Assembly (NCBI RefSeq): GCF_010091945.1
Contig: NZ_WVIE01000011.1
Location: 97,676-161,675, forward strand
Direction: 5' to 3'
DNA: 64,000 nucleotides
Origin: Myxacorys almedinensis A
GTDB lineage: Bacteria; Cyanobacteriota; Cyanobacteriia; Leptolyngbyales; Leptolyngbyaceae
Shown here: positions 1 through 9,848 of the stretch, one piece after another
Layout: each line of letters starts with the position of its first letter
Position numbering within the stretch: the stretch's first letter is position 1
Program-made: the position numbers and the translations under genes
The notes under the pieces: generated by a model
Databases searched by the model: none
Told to the model about the DNA's origin: nothing
What the model saw: only the letters and a program-made list of their open reading frames with translations

Positions 1-39
1 TTTCTTTCCAGCATATCGTTCTATTCAATAACTGAGAAA

Positions 40-807
40 ATGATGATGGATAATCAGCAAGCATACAGTACGGTTGACTTTGATTATTGGGCACATAAAA
101 GAGATCTCGACGATATGGAGAGCTACCTGATTGAAAAATTCTTAGATAAGAGAAAGAAAACGCTGGAAGCTGGGACTGGAGGGGGTAGAATCTTGTTAGA
201 AATGCAGAAATTAGGATTTACTTCGCTGTATGGATATGATTTTATTCCCAAATTTATTGAACAAGCGAAACAGAGAGATTCTAGTCAAGATATCACCTTT
301 AAAGTTCAAGATGCGACTTGCTTAAGCTATGAAGACTACTCTTTTGATCAAATTCTTTATCTACAACAAATTATTTGTACACTCGAAACTAATAGTGCAA
401 GAACAAAAGCGCTTCAGGAAGCTTATCGCATTCTCAAGCATGGCGGTATTGCACTATTTTCTTTTCTAAACTTTGATTCAAGAAGTAGAAGCGCAGCTTA
501 CTTTCTCTACATTTGGTATCTCCGTCTTTTAAGAAATCTGAAAGGTTCAAAGTGTTCTATCCAACATCTTCCCCGGCTTAAATTGAATGGAAAGCCTAAT
601 TTTTCAGCGCTGTTGGATCGTACACCATACACCTATTGGTATAAACCTGAAGAAGTATATGAGGCGCTAACAGAGGTAGGATTTGATATTTTGGCAATCA
701 CTTCTGATGTTCGACATGAGCAAAGAAAGTTGTATCGATCAATGGAAACATTTCGTGAAGTGCCGAGGCAAGGATTTTTCTATTTTGTTTGTACAAAGCG
801 AACCTGA
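40..807 (+). CDS. Class I SAM-dependent methyltransferase
   Basis: This 255-residue soluble protein has the Rossmann-type methyltransferase core. Motif I is TLEAGTGGGR at residues 41-50, followed by an acidic strand end (GYDF) and a motif-II-like region around ILYLQQIICTLE, then the post-core segment AYRILKHGGIALFS that is common in type-11 methyltransferases. Three ATG codons follow one another at 40, 43 and 46, so the exact start is uncertain; a GAG before them is the only ribosome-site-like signal. The substrate cannot be read. The next methyltransferase and a sugar aminotransferase on the same strand suggest a glycan or natural-product locus continuing to the left of the window. Confidence 0.85.
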   Translation: MMMDNQQAYSTVDFDYWAHKRDLDDMESYLIEKFLDKRKKTLEAGTGGGRILLEMQKLGFTSLYGYDFIPKFIEQAKQRDSSQDITFKVQDATCLSYEDYSFDQILYLQQIICTLETNSARTKALQEAYRILKHGGIALFSFLNFDSRSRSAAYFLYIWYLRLLRNLKGSKCSIQHLPRLKLNGKPNFSALLDRTPYTYWYKPEEVYEALTEVGFDILAITSDVRHEQRKLYRSMETFREVPRQGFFYFVCTKRT

Positions 808-1134
808 GTTTTAAGCAAACTCGCACTTACTTCAATACCTTGTTCTGGCAATTAGACGAAAATTAGAATTTATAAAAGTTAGGAGTTTGATACAGATCTA
901 GAGTTACTTTTTGTTGTGTATTTAGACCATGAATTTTGGAGCGACTGTAATGAAAAGGGCAAGCTATTCCTAACCGAGACGTAATTTTTTAACACTGCGG
1001 TTAATTCCAAACTTAGAGTATGAGCGATCAGTGCAAGGGCGCTTAAAAGCTTTAGACACGCAACCAGAGTAGTTACTGGCATCTAACTATTTTCCTGATT
1101 ATCGTGCTTCTACATGCAACTAAAAGTTTGAACC
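808..1134. other. Spacer of about 330 bp with no supported gene
   Basis: The spacer is AT-rich and has stop codons in all frames except for a short minus-strand frame with no recognisable content. No terminator hairpin or repeat was seen. It separates the two methyltransferase genes, so these are probably not one tight transcript. Confidence 0.5.
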
Positions 1135-1824
1135 ATGATTAAGGCACTTGCTAAGTTAGCTTACAACGTGTATTACGTTCCTCCAATTCACCTTTTAGGA
1201 ACTCGTGTCTCTCAAGAGGTACTTCGTTCTTCTCTAGTTGTTAAATTGATTTTTGGAATGCGGATTTTATCCAAGGAAGAGCTATCTGTTTATTTCTCTA
1301 AGCCACCAATCTATTTTGGCTTAACAACTTATTTACTAGCAACAGTGCTGAGGAGAAGATTAAGAGAGTTACCAAGTTTAAAACTACTAGAAATTGGAGT
1401 TGGTGCTTATGCAGTATTAAGTGGCTATCTTTCAAGATTTGGAACACAAACGGTTGATGCGATCGACATTGATCCCGCTTGCATTGAGTCTGCCCAAAAG
1501 CATGTTGAATTGAATCAGGTTGGTGTTCGAGTTTTTCAATCCGATTTGTTCTCAAATATTCCTGCTCAAACGTATGATCTAATCTTTTGGAATATGCCCT
1601 ACACAGAGTTACCTCCTCATGCCTACCTGCCCAGATTGTTTGAAGCAGTTCCTGACTTCATGAATAAAAATGCTCAACTTCTACTTAGCTATGGCACTAA
1701 AACTTTGCCTCGCGAAACAATTTTGCAATTTCTGAACCATTACCCACCACTGCGTGTTGATGAGGTTAAAACCTGGGCATGGAACGTTCATGAAGTCATC
1801 TCAATTGGATTAGCAAAAAACTAA
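1135..1824 (+). CDS. Methyltransferase of the HemK/PrmA-like small-domain type
   Basis: The 229-residue protein carries motif I as LLEIGVG (about residues 84-90), an acidic loop DIDP at 111-114 that would bind the ribose of S-adenosylmethionine, and an NMPY tetrapeptide at 153-156. The last matches the (D/N)PPY motif of enzymes that methylate amide or exocyclic nitrogens (HemK/PrmC, N6-adenine enzymes), with Met replacing the first Pro. The N-terminal 80 residues are basic and have no recognised fold. Nitrogen methylation is therefore a reasonable guess but the acceptor is unknown. The downstream aminotransferase begins 47 bp later, so the two may be co-transcribed. Confidence 0.75.
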   Translation: MIKALAKLAYNVYYVPPIHLLGTRVSQEVLRSSLVVKLIFGMRILSKEELSVYFSKPPIYFGLTTYLLATVLRRRLRELPSLKLLEIGVGAYAVLSGYLSRFGTQTVDAIDIDPACIESAQKHVELNQVGVRVFQSDLFSNIPAQTYDLIFWNMPYTELPPHAYLPRLFEAVPDFMNKNAQLLLSYGTKTLPRETILQFLNHYPPLRVDEVKTWAWNVHEVISIGLAKN

Positions 1825-1871
1825 CGTTTTGACTCTCTTTAATACACCTACGAGGCTGCTCGAATTAAATT

Positions 1872-3122
1872 ATGATACGCCCCATTCTTCTTTCAACTCC
1901 TCATGTGGGAGATGCCGAACTGGAGTTTGTCAAAGAAGCCTTTGACACGAATTGGATTGCTCCTGTTGGTCCTCATGTTGATGCCTTTGAGCAGGAATTT
2001 TGCGACGCTGTGGGTGCAGGCTATGCAGCCGCCGTTAGTTCTGGAACCGCAGCACTACACTTAGCACTACGTTTGGTTGGGGTTGAACCTGGGGATGAGG
2101 TCTTTTGTTCAACGCTAACTTTCATTGCCACTGCTAGTCCCATTAGCTACTTGGGTGCTAAGCCCGTTTTCATTGATAGCGATCGCACGTCCTGGAATAT
2201 GAACCCGAATTTGTTGCGGGAAGCTCTGACCTATCGTGCCCGCATCGGCAAACTTCCGAAAGCAGTTGTTCTGGTGCATCTTTATGGTCAAAGCGCCGAC
2301 ATTGCACCCATTTTACGAGCCTGTAATGACTATGGAGTTCCCTTAATTGAAGATGCAGCAGAGGCATTGGGAGCAACTTACAAAGATCAGTCTCCGGGTA
2401 CATTTGGACGGGTAGGAATTTACTCGTTTAATGGCAACAAAATTATTACAACATCGGGTGGAGGAATGTTGGTGTCTGAAGACGCCGATTTGATTGCAAA
2501 AGCAAAGTTTTTGGCAACTCAAGCACGAGACCCAGCGCCGCATTACCAGCATTCTGAAATTGGCTATAACTACCGTTTGAGTAATATTTTGGCAGGGATT
2601 GGACGCGCCCAATTGCAGGTGCTTCGCGATCGCGTTGCTGCCAGACGGCACAACTTTGAAATCTATCAACGCGCACTGGATCATTTACCCGGCATCGAAT
2701 TTATGCCTGAAGCTCTCTTTGGGCAATCCAGCCGTTGGTTAACGTGTTTGACCATTGATCCGGTTGCCTTCGGGGCGAACCGAGATCAAATCTGCTCTGC
2801 CCTAGCACAGAAACGTATTGAGGCGCGTCCAGTTTGGAAACCCCTGCACTTGCAACCTGTCTTTGCAGAGTGCGAATCGATCGGAGGCGCGATCGCAGAA
2901 GATTTATTTTATCGAGGACTGTGCCTTCCCTCTGGTTCAAATTTGACGATAAGCGATCTAGAGCGGGTGATTGAGGTGATGACTCAAGTTCACAAGTGCA
3001 GTGCAACTTACCAAGCTAGAAGCTATGAGTTGGATTATGTTGCCAGCGCGCCGAGCAAAGCCGAGCTATGTCCACCCAGTGAAAGTTTGGGTTCTGGCAA
3101 CCTTAGCAAGTTAACGGGGTAA
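1872..3122 (+). CDS. DegT/DnrJ/EryC1/StrS-family PLP aminotransferase
   Basis: This 416-residue protein is a fold-type I sugar aminotransferase of the PglE/LegC/perosamine-synthase group, which moves an amino group from glutamate to a keto-sugar nucleotide. It shows the SSGTAAL phosphate-binding motif at 56-62, the EDAAEALG segment at 160-167 whose Asp contacts the pyridine nitrogen, and the Schiff-base lysine K190 in SFNGNKIITTSGG. The GYNYRLSNI signature follows. The last 40 or so residues are a hydrophilic extension without similarity that I recognise. The start at ATG 1872 keeps the usual RPILLSTPHVGDAELEFV opening. A role in amino-sugar synthesis for lipopolysaccharide, exopolysaccharide or glycosylated metabolites is inferred. 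Confidence 0.9.
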   Translation: MIRPILLSTPHVGDAELEFVKEAFDTNWIAPVGPHVDAFEQEFCDAVGAGYAAAVSSGTAALHLALRLVGVEPGDEVFCSTLTFIATASPISYLGAKPVFIDSDRTSWNMNPNLLREALTYRARIGKLPKAVVLVHLYGQSADIAPILRACNDYGVPLIEDAAEALGATYKDQSPGTFGRVGIYSFNGNKIITTSGGGMLVSEDADLIAKAKFLATQARDPAPHYQHSEIGYNYRLSNILAGIGRAQLQVLRDRVAARRHNFEIYQRALDHLPGIEFMPEALFGQSSRWLTCLTIDPVAFGANRDQICSALAQKRIEARPVWKPLHLQPVFAECESIGGAIAEDLFYRGLCLPSGSNLTISDLERVIEVMTQVHKCSATYQARSYELDYVASAPSKAELCPPSESLGSGNLSKLTG

Positions 3123-3314
3123 GAGCAATGTTAACCCAGGTTTGGTGTACTGACAGTATTGATCTACCTGGAGCAAAAGGGTATTTCTCGGTCAGCAACC
3201 TTCATGGTTAAGGTGCCCATCCCATGGATTCTGATGAGACGGGTTGTTGCGATCGCATCTCTATTCCACCCTCGCGGCTCAAACGGTAAACTGACGGGCA
3301 ACAAATTGACGGGC

Positions 3315-3354
3315 AACGTTTGAAGCGACCCCTCACCTGCTTCCAAACGTTTTT
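3315..3354 (+). terminator. Probable intrinsic terminator
   Basis: A near-perfect inverted repeat (AACGTTTGAAGC and its complement with one bulged base) with an 11-nt loop is followed directly by five T residues at 3350-3354. It lies in the 430-bp spacer between the aminotransferase and the large membrane-protein gene. The rest of that spacer (3123-3556) holds no supported gene. Confidence 0.6.
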
Positions 3355-3556
3355 ATCCCATCGTTAAGCAGCACCAATCGCTTATCTGTCAACAAATCCA
3401 TTGCCACCCAGCACAACTTCTGAGACTCTACGAAGAAATGTGACAGTTGTTGTGACAGTATAAAAAATGGGTGATTTCAGCCTTGCCCAATCCGCCCATG
3501 GCATTAGAGTAAAACCTATATTTACTTGACGGGTAGAATAGTGCCCGGAGGTGGGA

Positions 3557-6500
3557 ATGGAGTCACCAGAGACGCGCATCACGTTAGACCTTGATGCCAA
3601 CCATCCAAATTTGCTACGCGGGCTTGAGGTTTGGTTGCACCTTGGCTTGCTGACTCAGCACCAGATTGATCAGCTAAGCCGTCGATACTTGATTTGCGCG
3701 TTGCCTGAAGTTGTCGAGGCTCAGCCCTCTTTACCCCCTTCAAGTCTGACTGGGGCGCTAGAGCGGTCTTCACCTGCTGATTTTGTTGTGGCGGATGTGC
3801 CAGAACGGCGAGTTGATCGACGGCAACCAACCGTGTCTTCGGGCAATGTTTCAGACAACATTTCAGATCGTGTTTCAGACAATGTGATGACTCGCATCCT
3901 GCGATCGCTGCAACAAGAACTCAGCGTTGTATGGCTGCTAGTGTTGGGAGTATTTTTAGTGGTGGTTTCTTCGGCAGTGCTGGCGGCGAGCCAGTGGCAG
4001 AATGTTTCCCCAACCGGGCAGTATCTCGTGCTGTTGGGCTACACGCTCAGCTTTTGGGGCGTTTCGGCTTGGGCAAGTCGCCAGCTAAGTTTGAGGTTGA
4101 CCACAGCAACCCTAAAAACGCTGACTTTGTTGTTGATTCCAGTTAATTTTTGGGCAATTGATCGATTTCTCTTACAAACAATTGAGGTTCAATCTGTTGT
4201 TGTAGCTGCGATCGCATCTCTTGTTTTAAGCGCGATCGCCGTTCTATTGCTAAAAAACTCTTCGAGTGATCATCCTCGGTTTGCTTTAGTTTACTTAGGT
4301 CTGAGCTATCTTCAGTTAGGATGGGCGGTTCCAATGATTCCGCTTGGGTCGGTTTATCTGGGTTCGCTGCTGTTTATCATTGCTCCAGTTCTGGCACTGT
4401 CTCGTGTTGCGGTTGTGGCATGTGCCATTGCATTGCTATTTTTACGAGCCATTTTTATCGTTGATGTTGATATTGCTCAGTTAGGGCTGGCGATCGCGCT
4501 ATGCGGTGGAGGGATCGCTCGGATTGCTCAACGCCAACCGGGGTCAACAGCATGGATGTTCAGCGGCGCGGTGCTGTTGCTTGGTTGGGGGGTGTCTGTT
4601 GGCGCGGTGCCGTGGCAAGCGTTAGTAACAAGTGGTATCGCGCTACTGGTGAGCTATTGGGCGTTACAGCGATTTTGGCGGCGATCAGATGTGGCCCTAT
4701 TGCTGACGATCGCGTTACAAATGATTTGGCTGGGTTGGCGGTTGGTTCCGGCGGTGCTGCAAACCCAAATCATCACTAGCGCCACCCAAATCACAGAGAC
4801 CGAATCCACCGCGATCGCGCTGTTAGGCATCGCCTTATTTCCGTATTTGCTGGTGATTCTAACGGTTTCAGCGTGGCTACGGCGGCAGCAGCATTCCGAT
4901 TTGGCAACTTTTTCTGAAGGGATTGCGCTAGGGTTTGGCATAGTGCTGTTGGCGCTGAGTGCGATCGCCCCTGCAACCCGAACGCTCAATCTATTCGCCT
5001 CGACTGCTACCCTAGGCTGGCTGATGCATCGCCGCCAATCTCAGCAGCAAGCCATCACCTCTCTGGTGTATGCCACCCATTTAGGTGGGTTAGCGACCGC
5101 GATTTCAGCGATTCATTATCGGTTTCCAACACTGAACAGTTCGACGTGGGCGTTTCTATTTTTAGGCGGAGCGATCGCACAGTGGATATTTAGCACGGTT
5201 GGTGCCCCAACGCTTTGGCGGCGCAGTGCATGGCATCTAGGACTGGGGCTTGCAGGTTTATCCTACGTCCTTTGGGTGGAGCCGATTGGCGCTGCCCCAA
5301 GGCTTGCTAGCAGTTGGTTAGCGGTGCCGCTAGCGCTAACGTGGATGGCAGCCCAGCGATCGCAACAACGGGAAATGTTGGCTGGGCTGAGTGCGCTCTC
5401 GATTGTGATGGCGCAACTGCTGACGCTCAACCGCCCCGAAACCGGGTTACTGGGATGGGTTGTGGCAACGGTGCTAATGGCAGTTAACACGGGCTTTCTT
5501 CAGCGTCAGCTATTTGCAAATCTCACGATTGGCTATGGGCTAGTTGCCGTAGGTTGGGGATTGTGGCACGGGTCGCCTGCACTCCGCTCGATTGATCAGT
5601 GGTTGTTGGTGAATGCGATCGCGCTTGTGCTACTGGGGGTGGGCGCGCGGTGGGGGCAGATTCAATTACGCCATAGGGAAACTACGCGATCGCACCTGAT
5701 GATCGCGCTTTTTGTCCAGGCGGCAAATTGCTGGAAGGCAGTGCTGATAGGTCTTGTACTGTTCGGATCTACGGTTCAAGTCTGGGGTGATTACACGGGT
5801 GGCTATGGTGTTGTTCAGCCTTCAACGGCGCTGGGATCTGATGGGGGCGTTGCCTTGCGCCTTACAGCGATCGCGCTGACAACGCTGGTTTTGGCAGTGC
5901 AAATCTGGCGATCGTCTTCTATCTTCGTGTTTGTCGGGCTAGGTCTTGGCATCGAACTGCTGACGGCGCAAACCTTGGCAGCGTGGGAACCGTCGCTGAT
6001 GCGGCTGAGCATTGCCAATGTGGGACTAGGGTTAGCACTCCTATTTGGGGGGGATGTTCGCCAGCGACGGGCGGCAACCGAATCGTTATTTTGGGGATGG
6101 CATGGGTTGCCGTTGGTCTATGGGGTGGGTGCGATCGCGCTTCGGGTTGGAACCTTTACAGCCGCGACGGGCTGGATTTCGATTGGGGTTGCTGCGATCG
6201 CACTGGGCGTTGGTCGGCGGCACCGGGCGCTCAAACCTCTCACCGTTTTAGGTGTGTTTGGAACAACGATCGGCTTGAGCGAATTGGTTTTATATTCTCT
6301 CCGTAGCCAATCTCTTGGCAATCAGCTAATCGCGATCGCAGCATTAGGGTTAGCATTAACGCTTGCTTATCGTTATATGTTGATAGAAAAGCTAAACTAC
6401 TTACACCTCAGTGCCACAGAAGCTAAATCCATTGCTCATAGCCACTGGGCAATCAGTAGCGTTGTTCTTAGCATTGCAGCAAGTTTAACGTTACTAGTTC

Positions 6501-7414
6501 CAACTCCTGGAACCTTAGCTCTAGGCGGATTTGCAACCGGAGTAGGCTTGGCGCTCTATGCTATTTTTCAGGCGCGGCATCATCCCAGTGCCCAAAGCGC
6601 AGAACTGTGGCTCTATGCTGGGCTGTTAGAGGCGGCAGCCCTAGCTTGGTATCTCACAACCAAACCGTGGTTTAGCGGTCTGTTTGCCCAAGCGCGTCCT
6701 TACGCAGGTGCCATCGCTGCGATCGCAGCCTTCATCTCATTTGTGCTGTCGTGGGAGCGGTTAGGCTGGGCACGCCAACCGTGGCAGCGCGTGTCTATCG
6801 CCGTTCCATTATTGGTTTTAGCGGCAACTGCGGCAGTTATCCACCCAGTTAGCCTCATTGTTTTAGCCATGTTCTATAGCTTAGTGGCATCGCTTCGCCG
6901 TCAGGTGCGTTGGACTTATCTCAGCATCGTGTTGCTCAATTGGGTTGCGGTTGTGCAGATGCATCGGCTCAATGTCGATCTTTTGTTTTGGCAAGTGTTA
7001 CCGATCGGGTTATCTGTTCTTTATTTTGCCACTATTGATCCATCGCTAAAAACAGCTTCAGCAAGGGCATCGCGGCATTATGTTAGAGTGTGCGGGACGG
7101 GTTTAATTTGTTTGACGGCGTTACTCACCCAGAATAACTATGGCATTGTGCCTAGCGTAGTCAGTTTGGTTGCCATTTTTGCGGGGCTAGGATTGCGAAT
7201 TCGGGCCTTTTCTTATGTAGGAACAATTGTGTTTTGCCTTAACGTTGTCTACCAAATCGTTGTGTTAGCAACAACTTACTCGCTGCTTAAATGGGTGATT
7301 AGCTTATGCGTTGGCATTTTGTTTATTTGGATCGCAGCAAATTTTGAAACCCGCCGCGAACAGGTAACCCTGCTGATGCGAAGTTGGCTAGAGCAACTGC
7401 AAGACTGGCAATAG
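3557..7414 (+). CDS. Giant polytopic membrane protein
   Basis: This protein of about 1285 residues consists of an N-terminal soluble region (roughly residues 1-115, with a HLGLLTQHQIDQLSRRYL segment like the helical start of DUF2157-type proteins) followed by some thirty or more hydrophobic segments almost to the end. The C-terminus is a short charged helix (RREQVTLLMRSWLEQLQDW). GGAGG at 3547-3551 sits five bases before ATG 3557, so that start is preferred over GTG 3551. The gene is rich in GCGATCGC sites, encoding Ala-Ile-Ala. I recognise it only as a cyanobacterial membrane protein of unknown function; no transporter or enzyme motif is visible. Confidence 0.8.
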   Translation: MESPETRITLDLDANHPNLLRGLEVWLHLGLLTQHQIDQLSRRYLICALPEVVEAQPSLPPSSLTGALERSSPADFVVADVPERRVDRRQPTVSSGNVSDNISDRVSDNVMTRILRSLQQELSVVWLLVLGVFLVVVSSAVLAASQWQNVSPTGQYLVLLGYTLSFWGVSAWASRQLSLRLTTATLKTLTLLLIPVNFWAIDRFLLQTIEVQSVVVAAIASLVLSAIAVLLLKNSSSDHPRFALVYLGLSYLQLGWAVPMIPLGSVYLGSLLFIIAPVLALSRVAVVACAIALLFLRAIFIVDVDIAQLGLAIALCGGGIARIAQRQPGSTAWMFSGAVLLLGWGVSVGAVPWQALVTSGIALLVSYWALQRFWRRSDVALLLTIALQMIWLGWRLVPAVLQTQIITSATQITETESTAIALLGIALFPYLLVILTVSAWLRRQQHSDLATFSEGIALGFGIVLLALSAIAPATRTLNLFASTATLGWLMHRRQSQQQAITSLVYATHLGGLATAISAIHYRFPTLNSSTWAFLFLGGAIAQWIFSTVGAPTLWRRSAWHLGLGLAGLSYVLWVEPIGAAPRLASSWLAVPLALTWMAAQRSQQREMLAGLSALSIVMAQLLTLNRPETGLLGWVVATVLMAVNTGFLQRQLFANLTIGYGLVAVGWGLWHGSPALRSIDQWLLVNAIALVLLGVGARWGQIQLRHRETTRSHLMIALFVQAANCWKAVLIGLVLFGSTVQVWGDYTGGYGVVQPSTALGSDGGVALRLTAIALTTLVLAVQIWRSSSIFVFVGLGLGIELLTAQTLAAWEPSLMRLSIANVGLGLALLFGGDVRQRRAATESLFWGWHGLPLVYGVGAIALRVGTFTAATGWISIGVAAIALGVGRRHRALKPLTVLGVFGTTIGLSELVLYSLRSQSLGNQLIAIAALGLALTLAYRYMLIEKLNYLHLSATEAKSIAHSHWAISSVVLSIAASLTLLVPTPGTLALGGFATGVGLALYAIFQARHHPSAQSAELWLYAGLLEAAALAWYLTTKPWFSGLFAQARPYAGAIAAIAAFISFVLSWERLGWARQPWQRVSIAVPLLVLAATAAVIHPVSLIVLAMFYSLVASLRRQVRWTYLSIVLLNWVAVVQMHRLNVDLLFWQVLPIGLSVLYFATIDPSLKTASARASRHYVRVCGTGLICLTALLTQNNYGIVPSVVSLVAIFAGLGLRIRAFSYVGTIVFCLNVVYQIVVLATTYSLLKWVISLCVGILFIWIAANFETRREQVTLLMRSWLEQLQDWQ

Positions 7415-7472
7415 CGAGGCAAGGTGCGATTTACTCAGGGGCAAAGAGTTCCCTACCCCTGAGAGCCATTTG

Positions 7473-8195
7473 CTAGAGACGGGGGCTAATCAAAGTTTGC
7501 TCTGCTTCTACCTGCAAGCGGCTATGCTGTGCTCTAAACGATCGCACCCAATCAAACCAAGTCTGCAACCCTTCTCCTGTCTTAGCAGAAACCGGAATGA
7601 TAGTAGCACGAGGATTCATTTGTTGAACGTTTTGTTCAATGCGCCTGACATCAACATCAAGATAGGGGGCTAAATCCATTTTTGTGACTAGCAAACAGTC
7701 TGCCTCTTGAAACATGATGGGATATTTCAACGGTTTATCTTCGCCTTCGGTAAGGCTAAGCAGGGCGATTTTGGCATGTTCTCCAACCTCAAATTCAGCC
7801 GGACAAACTAAATTACCAACATTTTCAACCAACACTAAATCTAATGCAGAAGGAGTATAGTCGTGCTCAAGCCGATGAATGCCACCCGCAACCATTTTAG
7901 AATCGAGGTGACACGATCGACCCGTGTTAATTGCAATTACGGGAACGTCGTATTGGCGCAGGCGATCCGCATCTAGCTCAGTGGTCATATCGCCTTCAAT
8001 GACCGCGATCGCAAGTTCTGAACTAAGCGCGGCTAGGGTTTTTTCTAGCAACGCGGTTTTACCTGCTCCCGGACTGCTCATCAAGTTAAAGCAAGTAATG
8101 CCCCAAGCATCAAAGCAAGCACGATTGTGATCGGCTCCGTCTTGATTGGCGTGGAGTAAATTGATGCCTAAGGCAGCGTCAAATGTTTGGTGCAT
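7473..8195 (-). CDS. ghaB: HypB-like nickel chaperone GTPase (GhaB type)
   Basis: This G3E-family GTPase delivers nickel during metalloenzyme maturation. The P-loop SSPGAGKT is at about residues 40-47, with [26 protein letters not shown] and the [11 protein letters not shown] guanine-specificity region following. The histidine-rich N-terminal stretch of many hydrogenase HypB proteins is absent. ATG 8195 gives the usual [10 protein letters not shown] opening; GTG 8207, which overlaps the hypA-like stop, is the alternative. Its place after the guanidine hydrolase and the HypA-like gene, with no hydrogenase genes nearby, points to nickel insertion into the hydrolase, as described for Synechocystis Sll1079 (GhaB). 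Ordinary hydrogenase HypB is the alternative. Confidence 0.9.
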   Translation of the reverse strand: MHQTFDAALGINLLHANQDGADHNRACFDAWGITCFNLMSSPGAGKTALLEKTLAALSSELAIAVIEGDMTTELDADRLRQYDVPVIAINTGRSCHLDSKMVAGGIHRLEHDYTPSALDLVLVENVGNLVCPAEFEVGEHAKIALLSLTEGEDKPLKYPIMFQEADCLLVTKMDLAPYLDVDVRRIEQNVQQMNPRATIIPVSAKTGEGLQTWFDWVRSFRAQHSRLQVEAEQTLISPRL

Positions 8196-8203
8196 GGTGG
8201 GGG

Positions 8204-8569
8204 TCACAAAGTAACAGACTGCATTTTATATTCCACTCGATCGATCTTTAGCTCGCGCCCTGATCGAATATCGTCCATTGGCGATCGACAGTCAGGGCAA
8301 GCGTACTGAATCCCAATTTCCGGCTCATAGTCTTTTTGGCAAGAGTGACAAAACGCCACCAGAGGGGTTTCCTGAATCACAAGTTTTGCGCCATCTAAAA
8401 AGGTGTTACGAGTTTGTACCTCAAATGCAAACTGTAAACTGATTGGCTCAACGCAGGTAAATTTGCCCACAATCAAATGCACATGAGACACATGAGGCTT
8501 TTCGGGTTGAGTGTCCCACCAGTCTTTTAGCGTGATGATCAACGCTTTGGTCATATCAGTTTCGTGCAT
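8204..8569 (-). CDS. ghaA: HypA-like nickel metallochaperone (GhaA type)
   Basis: The 121-residue protein starts with MHE, giving the N-terminal amine and His2 used for nickel binding in the HypA/HybF family. It carries the structural zinc site as CHSC (C74, C77) and CPDC (C91, C94). It lies 3 bp after the hydrolase gene and abuts the HypB-like gene, so the three are one operon. Family knowledge places HypA as the partner that passes nickel from HypB to the client enzyme. Here the client is most likely the guanidine hydrolase, matching the described GhaA/GhaB pair, rather than a hydrogenase. Confidence 0.92.
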   Translation of the reverse strand: MHETDMTKALIITLKDWWDTQPEKPHVSHVHLIVGKFTCVEPISLQFAFEVQTRNTFLDGAKLVIQETPLVAFCHSCQKDYEPEIGIQYACPDCRSPMDDIRSGRELKIDRVEYKMQSVTL

Positions 8570-8572
8570 AGA

Positions 8573-9766
8573 TTAAGTCCACTGAACAAGTTCTGGTTCT
8601 GCCTGGGCATGAATGTAAGACGGTCTTTCTTTGCGGGGCAGTTGACCTGATAAAACCAGATTTGCCATCGCATCGCAAATCACGCGAGTTGCCATCAGAG
8701 CGGTCATATCGCTGACATCATAGGGCGGTGACACTTCTACAACCTCTAGCCCACACACTGGCGCACGGCGAATGATTTTTGCGAGCAGTGCCAACGCTTC
8801 ACGGGGCAATAAGCCACCGGGTTCGGGCCAGCCCGTACCGGGGACAAATCCTGCATCAATGCAGTCAATATCAAAGCTGATGTACACGCAATCGGTGCCG
8901 TCTAGCGCCCGCTCTAGGGCAAACTCGACGGCGGCATCGATTCCCATATCAACAATGTCGGTGACGGTGAGAATGTTGGTGGCGCGATCGCGGCACACTT
9001 TCACCCCATCGCGCGGCACTTGCCAACCGCCAATGCCAAGCTGCACCAAGTTTTTAGCTGGCGCATTTTTCATGTTGGTAGCGTGGAACCATGGGCAGGT
9101 ATGCATCCGCTCATCGAGGTCAGTTTCTTGAGTATCGACGTGGCGATCAAAGTGAATAATTCCAACTTTCTTATCGCCCAAGTGCCGACATACGCCGCGC
9201 AACGTTGGGAAGCCAATCGAGTGGTCGCCCCCTAGAATAATGGGGAATGCACCCGAATCAAAGATATGAGCAACGCCTTTAGAAATTTGGTCAAACGACT
9301 TTTCGTTGTTTCCAGGAATGGTAAAGATGTCGCCAACGTCACACAGGGTGATCTGCTCACGCAAATCAATACCAAGCTCAAAATTATAGGGAGTGTATAA
9401 CGCTGAAATCCGCCGGATGCCTTGTGGACCAAAGCGGGTTCCAGGTCGGTAGGTTGTTCCACTGTCGTGGGGCACGCCAACGATCGCCACATCATAGTTG
9501 CCAACCTGGCGCACATCTTCCAGGTAAGGCGCTTTCATGAAGGTATTGATGCCTGCGTAGTGAGGTAGTTCTCCCCGTGAGAAGGTCGGAATTCTGCGAT
9601 CGCGGATACTTTCCGCCCCTTCTAAGCCATATTCTAGACCCCGCGCCACCTCTTGCTGCCAGCCTGTAAGCGGCAGTTGCGTTTCTAGTTCGAGGGCGCG
9701 TTGGGCTTGGGAAAGCGGCACTTGCCCATTGCCATCAGGATTTTGAAATAGCGAATCTTCCGTCAT
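8573..9766 (-). CDS. gdmH: Nickel-dependent guanidine hydrolase (arginase/ureohydrolase family)
   Basis: The 397-residue enzyme belongs to the arginase/agmatinase fold. Metal ligands are visible in GGDHS (179-183), D207-R-H-V-D211 and SFDID...D (D299, D301). The variant DRHVD and the segment CIDAGFVPGTGWPEPGG differ from ordinary agmatinases (DAHxD, DP after the third Asp) and match my recollection of Synechocystis Sll1077, shown to hydrolyse free guanidine to ammonia and urea with nickel. It also has the long N-terminal extension of that group. The upstream guanidine-I riboswitch and downstream HypA/HypB-like genes strongly support guanidine over agmatine as substrate. Automated annotation would probably call it speB. 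Confidence 0.93.
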   Translation of the reverse strand: MTEDSLFQNPDGNGQVPLSQAQRALELETQLPLTGWQQEVARGLEYGLEGAESIRDRRIPTFSRGELPHYAGINTFMKAPYLEDVRQVGNYDVAIVGVPHDSGTTYRPGTRFGPQGIRRISALYTPYNFELGIDLREQITLCDVGDIFTIPGNNEKSFDQISKGVAHIFDSGAFPIILGGDHSIGFPTLRGVCRHLGDKKVGIIHFDRHVDTQETDLDERMHTCPWFHATNMKNAPAKNLVQLGIGGWQVPRDGVKVCRDRATNILTVTDIVDMGIDAAVEFALERALDGTDCVYISFDIDCIDAGFVPGTGWPEPGGLLPREALALLAKIIRRAPVCGLEVVEVSPPYDVSDMTALMATRVICDAMANLVLSGQLPRKERPSYIHAQAEPELVQWT

Positions 9767-9795
9767 AGTGTCAAGCGTGGGTCAGTGGATAGTTT

Positions 9796-9848
9796 AAAAG
9801 CCCAGAAGACGCCGCAGCCCAATAGCTGCTAACTTCTCCCGGGCTTTT
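9796..9848 (-). terminator. Riboswitch-controlled terminator hairpin
   Basis: On the minus strand AAAAGCCC (complement of 9841-9848) can pair with GGGCTTTT (9796-9803), extended by AGAAG/CTTCT (9833-9837 with 9804-9808) and GCAGC/GCTGC (9825-9829 with 9814-9818), ending in a short U run. The 5' arm is inside the conserved 3' part of the aptamer, so folding of the ligand-bound aptamer and of this hairpin exclude each other. Guanidine should therefore permit read-through. The U tract is only four residues, so efficiency is uncertain. Confidence 0.7.

Noticed and set aside
5983..6321. Open frames on both strands within the giant membrane protein
   Set aside because: They are shadows of a strongly biased coding frame and have no ribosome sites.
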